A stretch of DNA of 64,000 nucleotides from JABMMZ01 sp964505065 (GCA_964505065.1 CAZDGF010000009.1:1-64000), one strand, 5' to 3'. Positions 1-8,080 are shown, counted from the first letter of the stretch. Numbers and translations: made by a program. The notes: generated from the letters alone by a model not told the origin.

Positions 1-4
1 GCTG

Positions 5-12
5 CAAATATA
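5..12 (-). promoter_or_regulatory. TAnnTTTG promoter box firing out of the window
   Basis: On the minus strand this reads TATATTTG, an exact match to the Bacteroidota -7 consensus TAnnTTTG. It points left, so it would serve a gene lying before the window start. No -33 partner was identified. The assignment rests on one 8-bp match in AT-rich DNA. Confidence 0.3.
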
Positions 13-69
13 ATAACTTTTTTTAATTTATGAATGTTTACGGATATACAGTTTTTTTAATTATTAAAC

Positions 70-465
70 TTAGTTTAGAACAACCTTGTGTGTACCACTT
101 GAAACCGTAACTTTAATACCATAAGATTTAGAACTATTGATTAAGTTAATAGTTTTATTAGTTGTGCCATTATTATTTGTTATTTTTACAGATGTACCAT
201 ATTTAATAGCCCAAGCGCGTTTCGATTGATAAACAAAATAATATGGTGTAAAAGTGCTTACCCCTTTTGTTACTGTAACTTTGGCTTTTGTATCTCCATC
301 ACTGGCTGTATAAGAATAATTAGATGCTCTTTTTGAGCTAATTTCTAAATCTGTTTCGGTTAAATACTCTATTGTACCTTCATCTGTACTTAAAGGTTGT
401 ATATTTTCTTTTTTGCAGGCGAAAAGAAATAAAACTGAACTTAAAATGATAATCGATTTTTTCAT
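70..465 (-). CDS. Small putative lipoprotein, unknown function
   Basis: A 131-residue protein opening with a short signal peptide that ends in a lipobox (LFAC, Cys17 followed by KKEN). It should therefore be lipidated and sit on the outer or inner membrane facing the periplasm. The rest is Ser/Thr/Lys-rich with regular beta-strand-like alternation and no motif I recognise. It is monocistronic: the next upstream gene ends about 100 bp away. A minus-strand TACTTTTG box at 488-495 suggests its own promoter. Function unknown. Confidence 0.7.
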   Translation of the reverse strand: MKKSIIILSSVLFLFACKKENIQPLSTDEGTIEYLTETDLEISSKRASNYSYTASDGDTKAKVTVTKGVSTFTPYYFVYQSKRAWAIKYGTSVKITNNNGTTNKTINLINSSKSYGIKVTVSSGTHKVVLN

Positions 466-487
466 AGTATTTTTTTAATATTTTTGG

Positions 488-495
488 CAAAAGTA
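488..495 (-). promoter_or_regulatory. TAnnTTTG promoter box for the small lipoprotein
   Basis: The minus strand reads TACTTTTG, matching TAnnTTTG, 22 nt upstream of the lipoprotein ATG at 465. The distance allows a normal short leader. No clear -33 TTTG was seen. Confidence 0.4.
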
Positions 496-566
496 TGCAG
501 AAGAAATATTGTAAAACACCTATTCTATATAAATAAGGGAATAATAAGGGGTAATTAATACACCTA

Positions 567-1217
567 CTATTTAGTAATGCCCAATAAATGAGAATTTATT
601 TCAGCCCATTCTTTTAAGCTATTTTTTTGTTTTGCCAAATTTAGCTTAACAATAATATTGGTTCTATGCTTTTCTATTGTTTTTTCAGCACAAAAAAGCA
701 TACTGGCTATTTCTTTAGTAGATTTATTAAGGGTAATTAATTTTAATACTTTGTATTCGCTATCTGTTAATTGCTTAAGTAATGGATTTTGTTGTTGTTG
801 GTCGTTGTTAATATTTTGTAGTAATTCTTTGCTAATGTATTTGTTGCCATTTAATATTTCAGTAATACAATTTAATAAATCTTTAGTTGCCATATCTTTT
901 AATAAATAGCCATCTGCGCCTTCTTTTATACATGCATTTACAATACTCTCTTGGTTGTGCATAGTTAATATAATGGTTTTAGTTTTTAGCTTTTTAAGTT
1001 TTATGCTTTTTAGTATCTCTATGCCATTCATATCGGGCATATTAAAATCTAGTACTGTTAAGTTTACATTGTTTCTCAAAATATAATTTAAGGCAGCTAT
1101 TCCGCTACTAAATGCTTCTATTTTAATAAAACCAATATCTTTTAAAAAATCCTTAACACCAGCCAATACAAAAGGATGGTCATCGGCAATTACTACTGTA
1201 TATTTTTTAAAATTCAT
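567..1217 (-). CDS. NarL/FixJ-family response regulator
   Basis: A 216-residue two-component response regulator. The receiver domain occupies about residues 1-125, with acidic pocket Asp12/Asp13 (ADDHP), phospho-acceptor Asp57 (LDFNMPD) and the conserved Lys in LLKD near residue 106. A LuxR-type helix-turn-helix fills about 150-212 (LTDSEYKVL, then KEIASMLF and AEKTIEKHRTNI). It starts one base after the stop of the upstream histidine kinase gene, so the two are co-transcribed and are very likely a cognate pair. Its target genes cannot be told from the sequence. Confidence 0.93.
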   Translation of the reverse strand: MNFKKYTVVIADDHPFVLAGVKDFLKDIGFIKIEAFSSGIAALNYILRNNVNLTVLDFNMPDMNGIEILKSIKLKKLKTKTIILTMHNQESIVNACIKEGADGYLLKDMATKDLLNCITEILNGNKYISKELLQNINNDQQQQNPLLKQLTDSEYKVLKLITLNKSTKEIASMLFCAEKTIEKHRTNIIVKLNLAKQKNSLKEWAEINSHLLGITK

Positions 1218-1218
1218 A

Positions 1219-3180
1219 TTATATAGGAAATTTACATATTATACTTGTGCCTTCATTTATTGAAGAAATAATATTAATGGTACCATTTAAAGCTTCGGCT
1301 CTTTGTTTTAGTATTATTACACCAAAAGGATTGACTAACTTTTGATTCAAATCAAAACCTACGCCATTATCTTTAATAGAAAGGGTTAAAATATTTTCAA
1401 TTTTTATAAGTTCTAAACGCATAGCGGTAGCTTTGGCATGTTTTAGTATATTGTTAATCGTTTCTTGTATAATTCTAAATAAATGCAATTCCCTTTCTTG
1501 CGGCAGTTGTACTTCCTCCATATCATAGCTTACAAATAAATTTGAAGTATTTTCTACATTACTCAACAAATCTTTTACAGATTGGTAGAAACCTGCATTT
1601 TGCAACTGTGTGGGGTATAAGTTTCTTACTATTTTTCTAATATCCTGTATGGTATTGTCTGCAGTTTGCTCTACCATCGTATCGCCAGTTTTTACAGCTT
1701 TATTTTTAATTACTATTAAATTTTGATTTATACTATCATGCAACTCAACAGCTAGTTTATTTCTTTCCGATTCTATATTGAGCAGTAAATTTAAGCTGTA
1801 CTGCTCTTGTATTCTTTTATCTTTTATAATTTGTTTCTTTTTAAAATTATAATAGAAAATTAATATGCCTACTATCAGTAATAAGAACCCTGAGATACTC
1901 CAAAGTAAAATCCTATTCTCATTGCTTTTTTGTTTTTCTATTATTATATCCTTTTTTAATATTGTATTTTCTTTCTCTGCCAGCTCGTTTTGTTTAATAA
2001 GTGTGTTTATATTGTCTATTTGAGTATATAATTTAATACTATCATTAAATTTTTGATTACTTATATTATGATAATATCCCTTTTTGTAGTTTTTAGACTC
2101 TTTATATAAATTTGATAATGCAGTATTTATTTTAGAAGTAGAAGATTCAATTTGTAAAGTATCATTGTAAAATTTCAAACATTTCAACATTAATAATTCT
2201 GCTTCGGTATATTTTTTTGACTTTAACTTAACCATTGCTAGAGCAGATAAATATTCATAATACTGTCTCTTCTTAAATGTAGCATTCACTAGTGAATTAA
2301 TATATTTATTATAATTTTTAAGAACATTTTTAGCCTCAACTAAATTATTTTTGTATAATAAATTTCTTATTTTAATTGGGTACCAATTCATCAAAGAATT
2401 CGAATCAATTTTTAATGTTAAATCTATATAATAGTTAGAAGAATCAATTTGTCCCAAATTATAATATAAACTAGATAAAACCAATAGACCATAACCCTTA
2501 AAAGTAATATCATTATTTGGTTCTGATAATTTTAAATTTAATAAGGCTATTTGCTTGGCTTCAGCATATTTTTTAAATCGGGTATATTGTATATAAATAC
2601 AATTATTTACATGAATATAATTATTAGTGTCTTTAGTTTCTCTAAAAATTTGTTGTGCTTTTTTATAATATCTATATGCAGAATCATAATTTTTATATTT
2701 CTCTGAAAGTAAAATTCCATAACTTGTATAAAATGAAGCAAGTTTACTTTGATTTTTTACACTATGTAATAACTGTTTATTTTTCATTAAAGTAATTTCT
2801 CGCAAATTATTTTGTAAATAAAAAGTTTGATAATCATATAGAAATAAATTCAAAGAAAACTTAACAGTATCATCTAAATTTGCATACCAAGGCTCAATTT
2901 TATAATAATTTTCAATAAAAAAACTATCATTATTGTCTGTTTCTTCTAAATTATCGTAGCAATCTATAAGTGTTAATGTAGCCTCATTAAAATTATCTTG
3001 CTTTAGTTCAGTATTTATCTTTTTTTGGCAAGCCTCTTTATAAAAGGGTTCATTTTTATAAGCTGTCCGTAATATTTTTGCATCCTTCGTATTTGTATTG
3101 TTTCTGCAAGCTAATGCAGTTAAAATAATAAATAAGAAAAAATTTGATATTTTTTTTATATTACCAATACTATGTTTCAT
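1219..3180 (-). CDS. TPR-containing sensor histidine kinase (HisKA_3 type)
   Basis: A 653-residue sensor. The N-terminus is a signal sequence with a lipobox-like LTALAC; then come TPR-like helical repeats (roughly 40-390), a coiled coil, one membrane segment (about 425-445, LLWSISGFLLLIVGILIFYY), a HisKA_3 dimerisation helix with phospho-acceptor His near 481 (ERNKLAVELHDSINQN), and a HATPase_c domain with N box (ETINNILKHA) and G1 box (DNGVGFD). The periplasmic TPR domain presumably senses an envelope signal. It would phosphorylate the adjacent NarL-type regulator. Odd point: it carries both a possible lipidation site and a membrane helix. Confidence 0.92.
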   Translation of the reverse strand: MKHSIGNIKKISNFFLFIILTALACRNNTNTKDAKILRTAYKNEPFYKEACQKKINTELKQDNFNEATLTLIDCYDNLEETDNNDSFFIENYYKIEPWYANLDDTVKFSLNLFLYDYQTFYLQNNLREITLMKNKQLLHSVKNQSKLASFYTSYGILLSEKYKNYDSAYRYYKKAQQIFRETKDTNNYIHVNNCIYIQYTRFKKYAEAKQIALLNLKLSEPNNDITFKGYGLLVLSSLYYNLGQIDSSNYYIDLTLKIDSNSLMNWYPIKIRNLLYKNNLVEAKNVLKNYNKYINSLVNATFKKRQYYEYLSALAMVKLKSKKYTEAELLMLKCLKFYNDTLQIESSTSKINTALSNLYKESKNYKKGYYHNISNQKFNDSIKLYTQIDNINTLIKQNELAEKENTILKKDIIIEKQKSNENRILLWSISGFLLLIVGILIFYYNFKKKQIIKDKRIQEQYSLNLLLNIESERNKLAVELHDSINQNLIVIKNKAVKTGDTMVEQTADNTIQDIRKIVRNLYPTQLQNAGFYQSVKDLLSNVENTSNLFVSYDMEEVQLPQERELHLFRIIQETINNILKHAKATAMRLELIKIENILTLSIKDNGVGFDLNQKLVNPFGVIILKQRAEALNGTINIISSINEGTSIICKFPI

Positions 3181-3200
3181 ATTTTTAATTTATTTTACTA

Positions 3201-3208
3201 CAATATTA
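3201..3208 (-). promoter_or_regulatory. Probable promoter box of the two-component operon
   Basis: The minus strand reads TAATATTG, one mismatch from TAnnTTTG, 20 nt before the kinase start. The same octamer stands in front of the arsR gene. Weak on its own. Confidence 0.3.
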
Positions 3209-3214
3209 GCTTAA

Positions 3215-3625
3215 TTAAAGCATTTGGCTAAACCTAAAAAAAGCTATCAATATTTCATTTCTAATTTTAATAAATTCAGCCATTATTTGTTCTTCTGTAC
3301 CTGTGGCTTCTGCTGGGTCGGTAAAACCAATATGAAGTCTTTTATTAACATTGCCTAAAAAAGTAGGGCAGTTTTCATTTGCTCCACCACATACAGTAAT
3401 GACATAATCCCAAGTTTCTGTTAAATAAATATCTACATTTTTGGGTGTATAATTGCTAATATCCAAGCCAATTTCTGCCATTGCTAAAATGGCTTTTGGG
3501 TGCACCATTTTTGCAGGATTTGTGCCTGCCGAAAATACTTTTGCTTTTGGCATTAAAGCTTGTAAAATACCATGTGCCATTTGGCTTCGGCAACTATTGC
3601 CAGTGCATAAAATTAATATTTTCAT
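3215..3625 (-). CDS. arsC: Arsenate reductase, low-molecular-weight phosphatase type (thioredoxin-coupled)
   Basis: This 136-residue enzyme reduces arsenate to arsenite. The P-loop CTGNSCRS carries the nucleophile Cys7 and a second Cys12; Cys79 and Cys86 (VCGGANENC) match the redox pair of thioredoxin-dependent ArsC. The C-terminal GFTDPAEATGTEE segment is also typical. An upstream in-frame Met would add five residues, but the start at 3625 is preferred because the family begins MKILxLCTGNS and because this ATG overlaps the stop of the small membrane ORF (TAATG), implying translational coupling. It is the last gene of the arsenic operon. No arsenite efflux gene follows. Confidence 0.92.
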   Translation of the reverse strand: MKILILCTGNSCRSQMAHGILQALMPKAKVFSAGTNPAKMVHPKAILAMAEIGLDISNYTPKNVDIYLTETWDYVITVCGGANENCPTFLGNVNKRLHIGFTDPAEATGTEEQIMAEFIKIRNEILIAFFRFSQML

Positions 3626-3768
3626 TATACCAAAAGCCAAATTAAATTAATGATTGTAAAACGTGCATCAAAACCAAAAATAACATTTAAAATTAGTAAA
3701 CTTAAAGAAATTATTATTGGCTTTTTATATTTTATTATTAATTGTTTTATAGTTCGTTTTTGTTCCAT
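3625..3768 (-). CDS. 47-residue single-span membrane peptide in the arsenic operon
   Basis: A short ORF lying exactly between the DUF2490-type gene (stop 4 nt upstream) and arsC, with which it shares one base (TAATG). It begins MEQKRTIKQLII, has a basic stretch KYKKP at about 14-17, then one hydrophobic segment (about 18-33) and a hydrophobic tail INLIWLLV. The basic cytoplasmic end and single span predict an inner-membrane miniprotein. Its snug fit argues that it is a real gene. Role unknown; being coupled to arsC, it may place the reductase at the membrane, which is inference. Confidence 0.62.
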   Translation of the reverse strand: MEQKRTIKQLIIKYKKPIIISLSLLILNVIFGFDARFTIINLIWLLV

Positions 3769-3771
3769 TTT

Positions 3772-4491
3772 TTATTTTTGTTTTATAAAGTTTATTTGTG
3801 ATACCCATGTGGCTTGTAGGTAAATTAAGTTTGTTAAATGATAGCGAGCATTGTTTACCCAAAAAATATAAAGAGGACCTACCTCTATTTTATTGTTTTT
3901 AGAAATACTTTTTCCAATAGCAAAAGCTGCCCAATTTTCAGCATATACAAATTTGCTTGATTTGTAAGTATTGAAAAAAAACTCATTGTATGCTGTAAAA
4001 TAAGTTTGTGAGTTTATTGTTTTCTTTATCCCAAATAAATATCTTAATCTATGGGTAAATGAGGCTTTTGGAGTAATTCTATCTTTAATAAATCTGCCGT
4101 CATATCGCAGCCTGTGTTTAAATTCAGTTTTTGTATTTGAATGTTTTAAAGTAGTTTGAACATAAAATCTATTTTCAGTTCTAAAATTAGGATGCAAAGG
4201 ATTTAAAATTTCACGAACATAACTTGCAGAAGTAGTTAAATTACTATTTACAGCATAATGCAAAGCTTGTTCGGAATACAACAAAAGTAAATTAGGCTCT
4301 TGTTTTACGTTATTTATTTTTTGATTTAAAATATTTAATGCACCAAAATAATACAAACTATAACTCAATTTTTTAGATAAAATACCTGAATGGTCAATAG
4401 TTGGGAAAACGCCAAAATTAGTACTATTTTGAGCATAAATTACATTACATAAATATAAATAAAAGAGTAGAAACAATAATTTAAATTTCAT
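3772..4491 (-). CDS. Probable outer-membrane barrel protein (DUF2490-like) of the arsenic operon
   Basis: 239 residues with a signal peptide (LLFLLFYLYLCNVIYAQ) and alternating beta strands typical of the DUF2490 family. It is rich in aromatic residues and contains paired motifs such as TENRFYVQTTL and FKHRLRYDGRF. It probably forms a beta barrel in the outer membrane. The preceding phosphoesterase gene ends 2 bp before its start, so it belongs to the arsenic operon. The family assignment is from memory. A role in letting arsenic or phosphate species through the outer membrane is possible but unproved. Confidence 0.6.
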   Translation of the reverse strand: MKFKLLFLLFYLYLCNVIYAQNSTNFGVFPTIDHSGILSKKLSYSLYYFGALNILNQKINNVKQEPNLLLLYSEQALHYAVNSNLTTSASYVREILNPLHPNFRTENRFYVQTTLKHSNTKTEFKHRLRYDGRFIKDRITPKASFTHRLRYLFGIKKTINSQTYFTAYNEFFFNTYKSSKFVYAENWAAFAIGKSISKNNKIEVGPLYIFWVNNARYHLTNLIYLQATWVSQINFIKQK

Positions 4492-4493
4492 AA

Positions 4494-5267
4494 CTAAAAG
4501 GCTTTGCGCAACATATCTGCATACTCATTTGGCAATGGGCTATCTTCCACTGCTTTTGCTGCTTTTTCTACATCATAATCAAATCTTACAAATTCTACTT
4601 TTATACTTTGGCTATTTAATTTATTGCTATTTTCATCAATATGAATGATAACATAACACCCTTGAGGATTGCCATCTTTAGGCTTACCAATTGAACCTAA
4701 ATTTACAGCGTGTAAAAAATGCGTATTACTTTCATTATCTACTTTTAAAACTCTATGGTAAGGCTTATGCGTATGCCCAAAACACATAATATCTGCATTG
4801 GCATCTTGCATAATTCTTAACAAACTTTTTTCATCTCTATCTTCAAAAAGATATTCATTTATTTTGCGAGGACTGCCATGAACCAATAGTAAACTCAATT
4901 TATCATTGTTCAATTGAAAATCTAAACGAATATGAGCTGGTAAAGTTCTTAAATACGCTCTTTCATTTGCTGTTACTAAACTATTTGTAAAACCAATTGA
5001 AATTTTACCCATGTCTTTTTCAACATCTGTTTTATAAGCACAACCACAATCATCGCTCATTCTTCCAATTCCAAAATCGTAATTTCCTGCTATTGTAGGA
5101 ATATTTCTTTTTCTTATTTCGTTGATTACTTCATTGGGCCAAATATTATAGCCCACTAAATCGCCTAAACAATAGATTGAATCAATTTCTCGCTTTTCTA
5201 TATCTTTAAAAAAAGCGTTTAAAGCAGGTAAATTTGCGTGTATATCACTAAATAATGTAATTTTCAT
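4494..5267 (-). CDS. Calcineurin-like metallophosphoesterase
   Basis: 257 residues with the full metallophosphoesterase set: SDIHAN (first metal Asp and His), GDLVGY, GNYD, VHGSP and GHTHKP. This is the YfcE-like cytoplasmic fold that hydrolyses phosphodiesters or monoesters with two metals. An insertion containing DDCGCAYK adds a Cys pair not needed for the fold. It lies in the arsenic operon between the DUF6428 gene and the barrel gene, separated by 12 and 2 bp. Its substrate is unknown; the context suggests a phosphate or arsenate ester, which is inference. Confidence 0.85.
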   Translation of the reverse strand: MKITLFSDIHANLPALNAFFKDIEKREIDSIYCLGDLVGYNIWPNEVINEIRKRNIPTIAGNYDFGIGRMSDDCGCAYKTDVEKDMGKISIGFTNSLVTANERAYLRTLPAHIRLDFQLNNDKLSLLLVHGSPRKINEYLFEDRDEKSLLRIMQDANADIMCFGHTHKPYHRVLKVDNESNTHFLHAVNLGSIGKPKDGNPQGCYVIIHIDENSNKLNSQSIKVEFVRFDYDVEKAAKAVEDSPLPNEYADMLRKAF

Positions 5268-5279
5268 ATTTATATTAAA

Positions 5280-5753
5280 TTAGCAACACCCTCCTCCTGG
5301 TGTACATTGTGTATTATTGGGTATTGATATTTCTGCTAATTTTACTTTGCGTTTTGGTTCGTCAATACCGCAACTATCCAATGCCAAACATGCAGTTTGT
5401 TTATTGGTTAAAATAAAATTATTGCCATTAAAAGTTAAGCCAAATCTACCAATTGTTTCTTGCTGATACTCCACCTCAATATCAAAATTACCGAGTTCTA
5501 AATTTTTTTCTGAAAGGGCAATAATATTTAATAATTTTTTAGGTTTTAGCCTATGTTCAGTATCGTTAGCATTCCAAAGCTGAAAATTAGCAACTGTTTC
5601 ATTTCGCAAAGTACCTCCGCAATCTATAAATTTTTTTGTAACCACGCCCACCTCTGTTACATGAAAATGAGAAGGTACTTGTTCGCCATTTTCCAATATA
5701 AAATTTACATCTTCCAATTGGTTTAAGTGTTGTTTTATTTCTTGAATATTCAT
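5280..5753 (-). CDS. DUF6428-type arsenic-operon protein with Cys-rich tail
   Basis: 157 residues, cytoplasmic (no signal peptide). It resembles the DUF6428 family that sits beside arsR and arsC in many Bacteroidota, judging by SHFHVTEVG and the FIDCGGTLRNE region. The last eight residues are CTPGGGCC (Cys150, 156, 157), a likely soft-metal site. It is second in the operon, 19 bp after arsR. Biochemical function is not established; arsenite binding or delivery is a reasonable guess from the cysteine tail. Confidence 0.72.
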   Translation of the reverse strand: MNIQEIKQHLNQLEDVNFILENGEQVPSHFHVTEVGVVTKKFIDCGGTLRNETVANFQLWNANDTEHRLKPKKLLNIIALSEKNLELGNFDIEVEYQQETIGRFGLTFNGNNFILTNKQTACLALDSCGIDEPKRKVKLAEISIPNNTQCTPGGGCC

Positions 5754-5772
5754 GATAATTTACTTTATTATT

Positions 5773-6108
5773 TTAACAGCATTTTTGATTGTTTTTAAAA
5801 TTTAATTTTTCAGCCATTTCACCAAAATAATGCACTAATGTAGCTAATGCTTTTTCTTCAATACAATAGCAAATAGCATTTCCTTCTATATTTCCCTTTA
5901 TAATTCCTGCTGTTTTTAGCTCTTTTAAATGTTGCGAAACTGTAGGTTGTGCCAATGGCAATTCATTTACAATGTCGCTACATATACAAGTATCTACTTT
6001 TAATAAATACTCTAAAATAGCAACTCTTGCGGGGTGGGCAATAGCTTTTGTTAATGTGGCTATTTCCAATTGTTGGGCTGAAAAATATTCAATTTTTGTA
6101 ATTCCCAT
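5773..6108 (-). CDS. arsR: ArsR-family metalloregulatory repressor
   Basis: 111-residue winged-helix repressor. The HTH spans about 44-72 (VNELPLAQPTVSQHLKELK). Cys41 and Cys43 (TCICSDIV) match the first-helix site of ArsR/SmtB proteins that bind As(III) or Sb(III); further pairs occur at Cys80/82 (CYC) and at the extreme C-terminus (Cys110/111). It should repress its own operon (positions 6108 down to 3215) until arsenite binds. It is the promoter-proximal gene, with the promoter and a possible operator just upstream. Confidence 0.92.
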   Translation of the reverse strand: MGITKIEYFSAQQLEIATLTKAIAHPARVAILEYLLKVDTCICSDIVNELPLAQPTVSQHLKELKTAGIIKGNIEGNAICYCIEEKALATLVHYFGEMAEKLNFKNNQKCC

Positions 6109-6112
6109 ATTT

Positions 6113-6128
6113 TAATAATGCAATATTA
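6113..6128 (-). promoter_or_regulatory. Promoter box and possible ArsR operator
   Basis: The minus strand at 6121-6128 reads TAATATTG, one mismatch from TAnnTTTG, 12 nt before the arsR start. It overlaps a small dyad, TAATA-N6-TATTA (6113-6128). A repressor bound there would cover the promoter. The dyad is short and AT-rich, so it could be chance. Confidence 0.35.
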
Positions 6129-6213
6129 CGATAATAATTATAAATAAAAAAATATTGCTTACACATTTATCCTATTTTTAACTTTAGTTTGTAAACAAAA
6201 AATTTAATTTAAA

Positions 6214-6540
6214 ATGACAATAGAACAAGCCCAACAGCAAGTAGATGTATGGATAAAAACCATAGGGGTAAAGTATTTTAGCGAACTTACCAATACTGCC
6301 ATACTTATGGAAGAAGTGGGTGAACTGGCACGTATTATGGCACGCAAATATGGCGAACAATCTTTTAAAGCAACAGAAAAAGAAAATAATTTAGCCGATG
6401 AAATGGCTGATGTACTGTGGGTTCTTATTTGCCTTGCAAATCAAACGGGGGTAAACCTAACAGAGGCATTAAAACTTAATTTTGAAAAAAAAACAAGCCG
6501 AGATAAAGAAAGGCATTTAAACAATTCTAAACTTAAATAA
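6214..6540 (+). CDS. MazG-like nucleotide pyrophosphohydrolase
   Basis: 108 residues, a single MazG/all-alpha NTP-PPase domain. The metal-binding motifs are EEVGEL (about 32-37) and DEMADVLW (about 66-73). Such enzymes hydrolyse (d)NTPs or ppGpp to the monophosphate and PPi, cleaning the nucleotide pool. It is divergent from arsR and convergent with the AlkB-like gene, overlapping it by 8 bp at the 3' ends. The neighbouring AlkB-like repair enzyme fits a nucleic-acid-damage theme, though the two genes are not in one operon. Confidence 0.85.
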   Translation: MTIEQAQQQVDVWIKTIGVKYFSELTNTAILMEEVGELARIMARKYGEQSFKATEKENNLADEMADVLWVLICLANQTGVNLTEALKLNFEKKTSRDKERHLNNSKLK

Positions 6541-7114
6541 TAATTCTAAAAGTTAAATTTAACCTTGGTTCTATTATTTTTTTACTTTTATTTATAGCGT
6601 GTTGCCAAAAATGTTGTGTTTCATCTTTCATTATTAACAAACTTCCATGGTTTAATACTAATTCTATTTTGTAATTCTTATCGTTTTTATGTTTAAAAGA
6701 TATTTTCCTATCTGCACCTAAACTTAAAGAAGCAATTAATGGATTTTTACCTAATTCTTTTTCGTTGTCCGAATGCCATCCCATACTATCATTTCCATTT
6801 CTATAATAATTACACAAAACAGTAGTAAAATTTTCCTTTTCAAATATATCAATTTTATGTTTTATATATAAAAGTTCATCTGTAAAAGGCAAAGGAAACA
6901 TGGTTCTACCCGAATAAGTATATATTTTATTTTCTATTCCATACAATGCTGTTAGCCTTGGCTGTAGTATTTCTTTTCCAAATATTTTTATACTTTCGTG
7001 TTGCCATTTCAAAGAATGTTTTAGTTTTTCTAATAAAAAATCAGCCTCTGTTGTATTTAAAAAATTTGGATAAAAATTAATTACACCATTTTTGGGTAAA
7101 ATATTAGTTATCAT
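6533..7114 (-). CDS. AlkB-like 2-oxoglutarate/Fe(II) dioxygenase
   Basis: 193 residues, close to the AlkB/ALKBH2 group. The HxD iron motif is in GWHSDNEKEL, a second His is in FWQHAI, and RLNLTFR near the C-terminus provides the arginines that bind 2-oxoglutarate. YYRNGNDSMGWHSD is characteristic. It would remove alkyl groups from DNA or RNA bases by oxidative demethylation. It is monocistronic. The substrate (DNA, RNA or free base) cannot be told from the sequence. Confidence 0.9.
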   Translation of the reverse strand: MITNILPKNGVINFYPNFLNTTEADFLLEKLKHSLKWQHESIKIFGKEILQPRLTALYGIENKIYTYSGRTMFPLPFTDELLYIKHKIDIFEKENFTTVLCNYYRNGNDSMGWHSDNEKELGKNPLIASLSLGADRKISFKHKNDKNYKIELVLNHGSLLIMKDETQHFWQHAINKSKKIIEPRLNLTFRIII

Positions 7115-7152
7115 AAAAAATTATTCTGATATAAGTACAATTAGAAATTATA

Positions 7153-7186
7153 TTTGGTTTTTAAAATAGCTAAAAATGTATATTTG
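7153..7186 (+). promoter_or_regulatory. Promoter of the HMG-CoA lyase gene
   Basis: TTTG at 7153-7156 and TATATTTG at 7179-7186 (exact TAnnTTTG), spacer 22 bp. The ATG is 11 nt after the box, so the mRNA leader would be only a few bases long. Confidence 0.5.
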
Positions 7187-7197
7187 CGCTAAGAATT

Positions 7198-8049
7198 ATG
7201 CAGGTAAAAATAGTAGAATGCCCACGAGATGCCATGCAAGGGTTTGAACATTTCATTCCTACCCATTTAAAAATAGATTACTTAAACGCACTTATAAAAG
7301 TAGGGTTTGATACCATAGATTGTGGCAGCTTTGTATCGCCCAAAGCCGTGCCTATGCTTGCAGATACAGAAGAAGTATTGAATGGGATTTATAATATTGA
7401 AAATAAAACTAAACTATTAGTAATAATAGCAAATATGCGTGGTGCCGAAAATGCAGCAAAACATCAAAAAATAAGCTATTGGGGCTATCCATTTAGTATT
7501 TCGGAGCAATTTCAGCTGCGCAATACTACCCATAATATTAGCCAATCTTATACCTTGCTAAATAATATTCAACAATTAGCTATAAGCCAAAATAAGCAAG
7601 TATTAGCCTATCTTTCAATGGGTTTTGGCAATCCTTACAAAGAAGATTGGAGCATACCATTGGCTTTAGATTGGTGTAAAAAAATAGCCGATTTAGGTAT
7701 TCAACATATTAGCCTTTCAGATACCATTGGGGTGGCTAAGCCACAGGATATTGAAGCATTATTTACCGCTTGTAATAAAGCACTGCCGCATGTAGAATTT
7801 GGGGCACATTTACATACAAGGGCAGATAATTATTTAGCCAATATAACAGCGGCATACAATGCAGGTTGTCGTAAATTTGATACTGCTATAAAAGGTTTAG
7901 GCGGCTGCCCCTTTGCTACCGATAAGCTAACAGGCAATTTGCCAACCGAAAATTTATTGGCTTTTTTAGAAGATAAAAATATTGAAACAACAATAAATAA
8001 AAGCTTATTTAATGATGCTTTCAGTTTAGCTCAAAGAGTATTTCAATAA
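7198..8049 (+). CDS. mvaB: Hydroxymethylglutaryl-CoA lyase
   Basis: 283-residue TIM-barrel lyase that splits HMG-CoA into acetoacetate and acetyl-CoA, the last step of leucine breakdown. Seen: ECPRDAMQGF at the N-terminus (catalytic Arg-Asp), SLSDTIGVA, the metal-binding HLH in GAHLHTRADN, and the active-site loop GLGGCPFA with its catalytic Cys. A methylcrotonyl-CoA-type carboxyltransferase lies 4 kb downstream, which supports a catabolic role. Stand-alone gene with its own promoter and terminator. Confidence 0.93.
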   Translation: MQVKIVECPRDAMQGFEHFIPTHLKIDYLNALIKVGFDTIDCGSFVSPKAVPMLADTEEVLNGIYNIENKTKLLVIIANMRGAENAAKHQKISYWGYPFSISEQFQLRNTTHNISQSYTLLNNIQQLAISQNKQVLAYLSMGFGNPYKEDWSIPLALDWCKKIADLGIQHISLSDTIGVAKPQDIEALFTACNKALPHVEFGAHLHTRADNYLANITAAYNAGCRKFDTAIKGLGGCPFATDKLTGNLPTENLLAFLEDKNIETTINKSLFNDAFSLAQRVFQ

Positions 8050-8051
8050 AA

Positions 8052-8080
8052 AACCCCCGAACTTTTAAAATTCGAGGGTT
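8052..8080 (+). terminator. Hairpin terminator after mvaB
   Basis: Stem AACCCCCGAA / TTCGAGGGTT with one mismatch and a 9-nt loop, directly after the mvaB stop. The following tract is only moderately T-rich. Confidence 0.6.
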
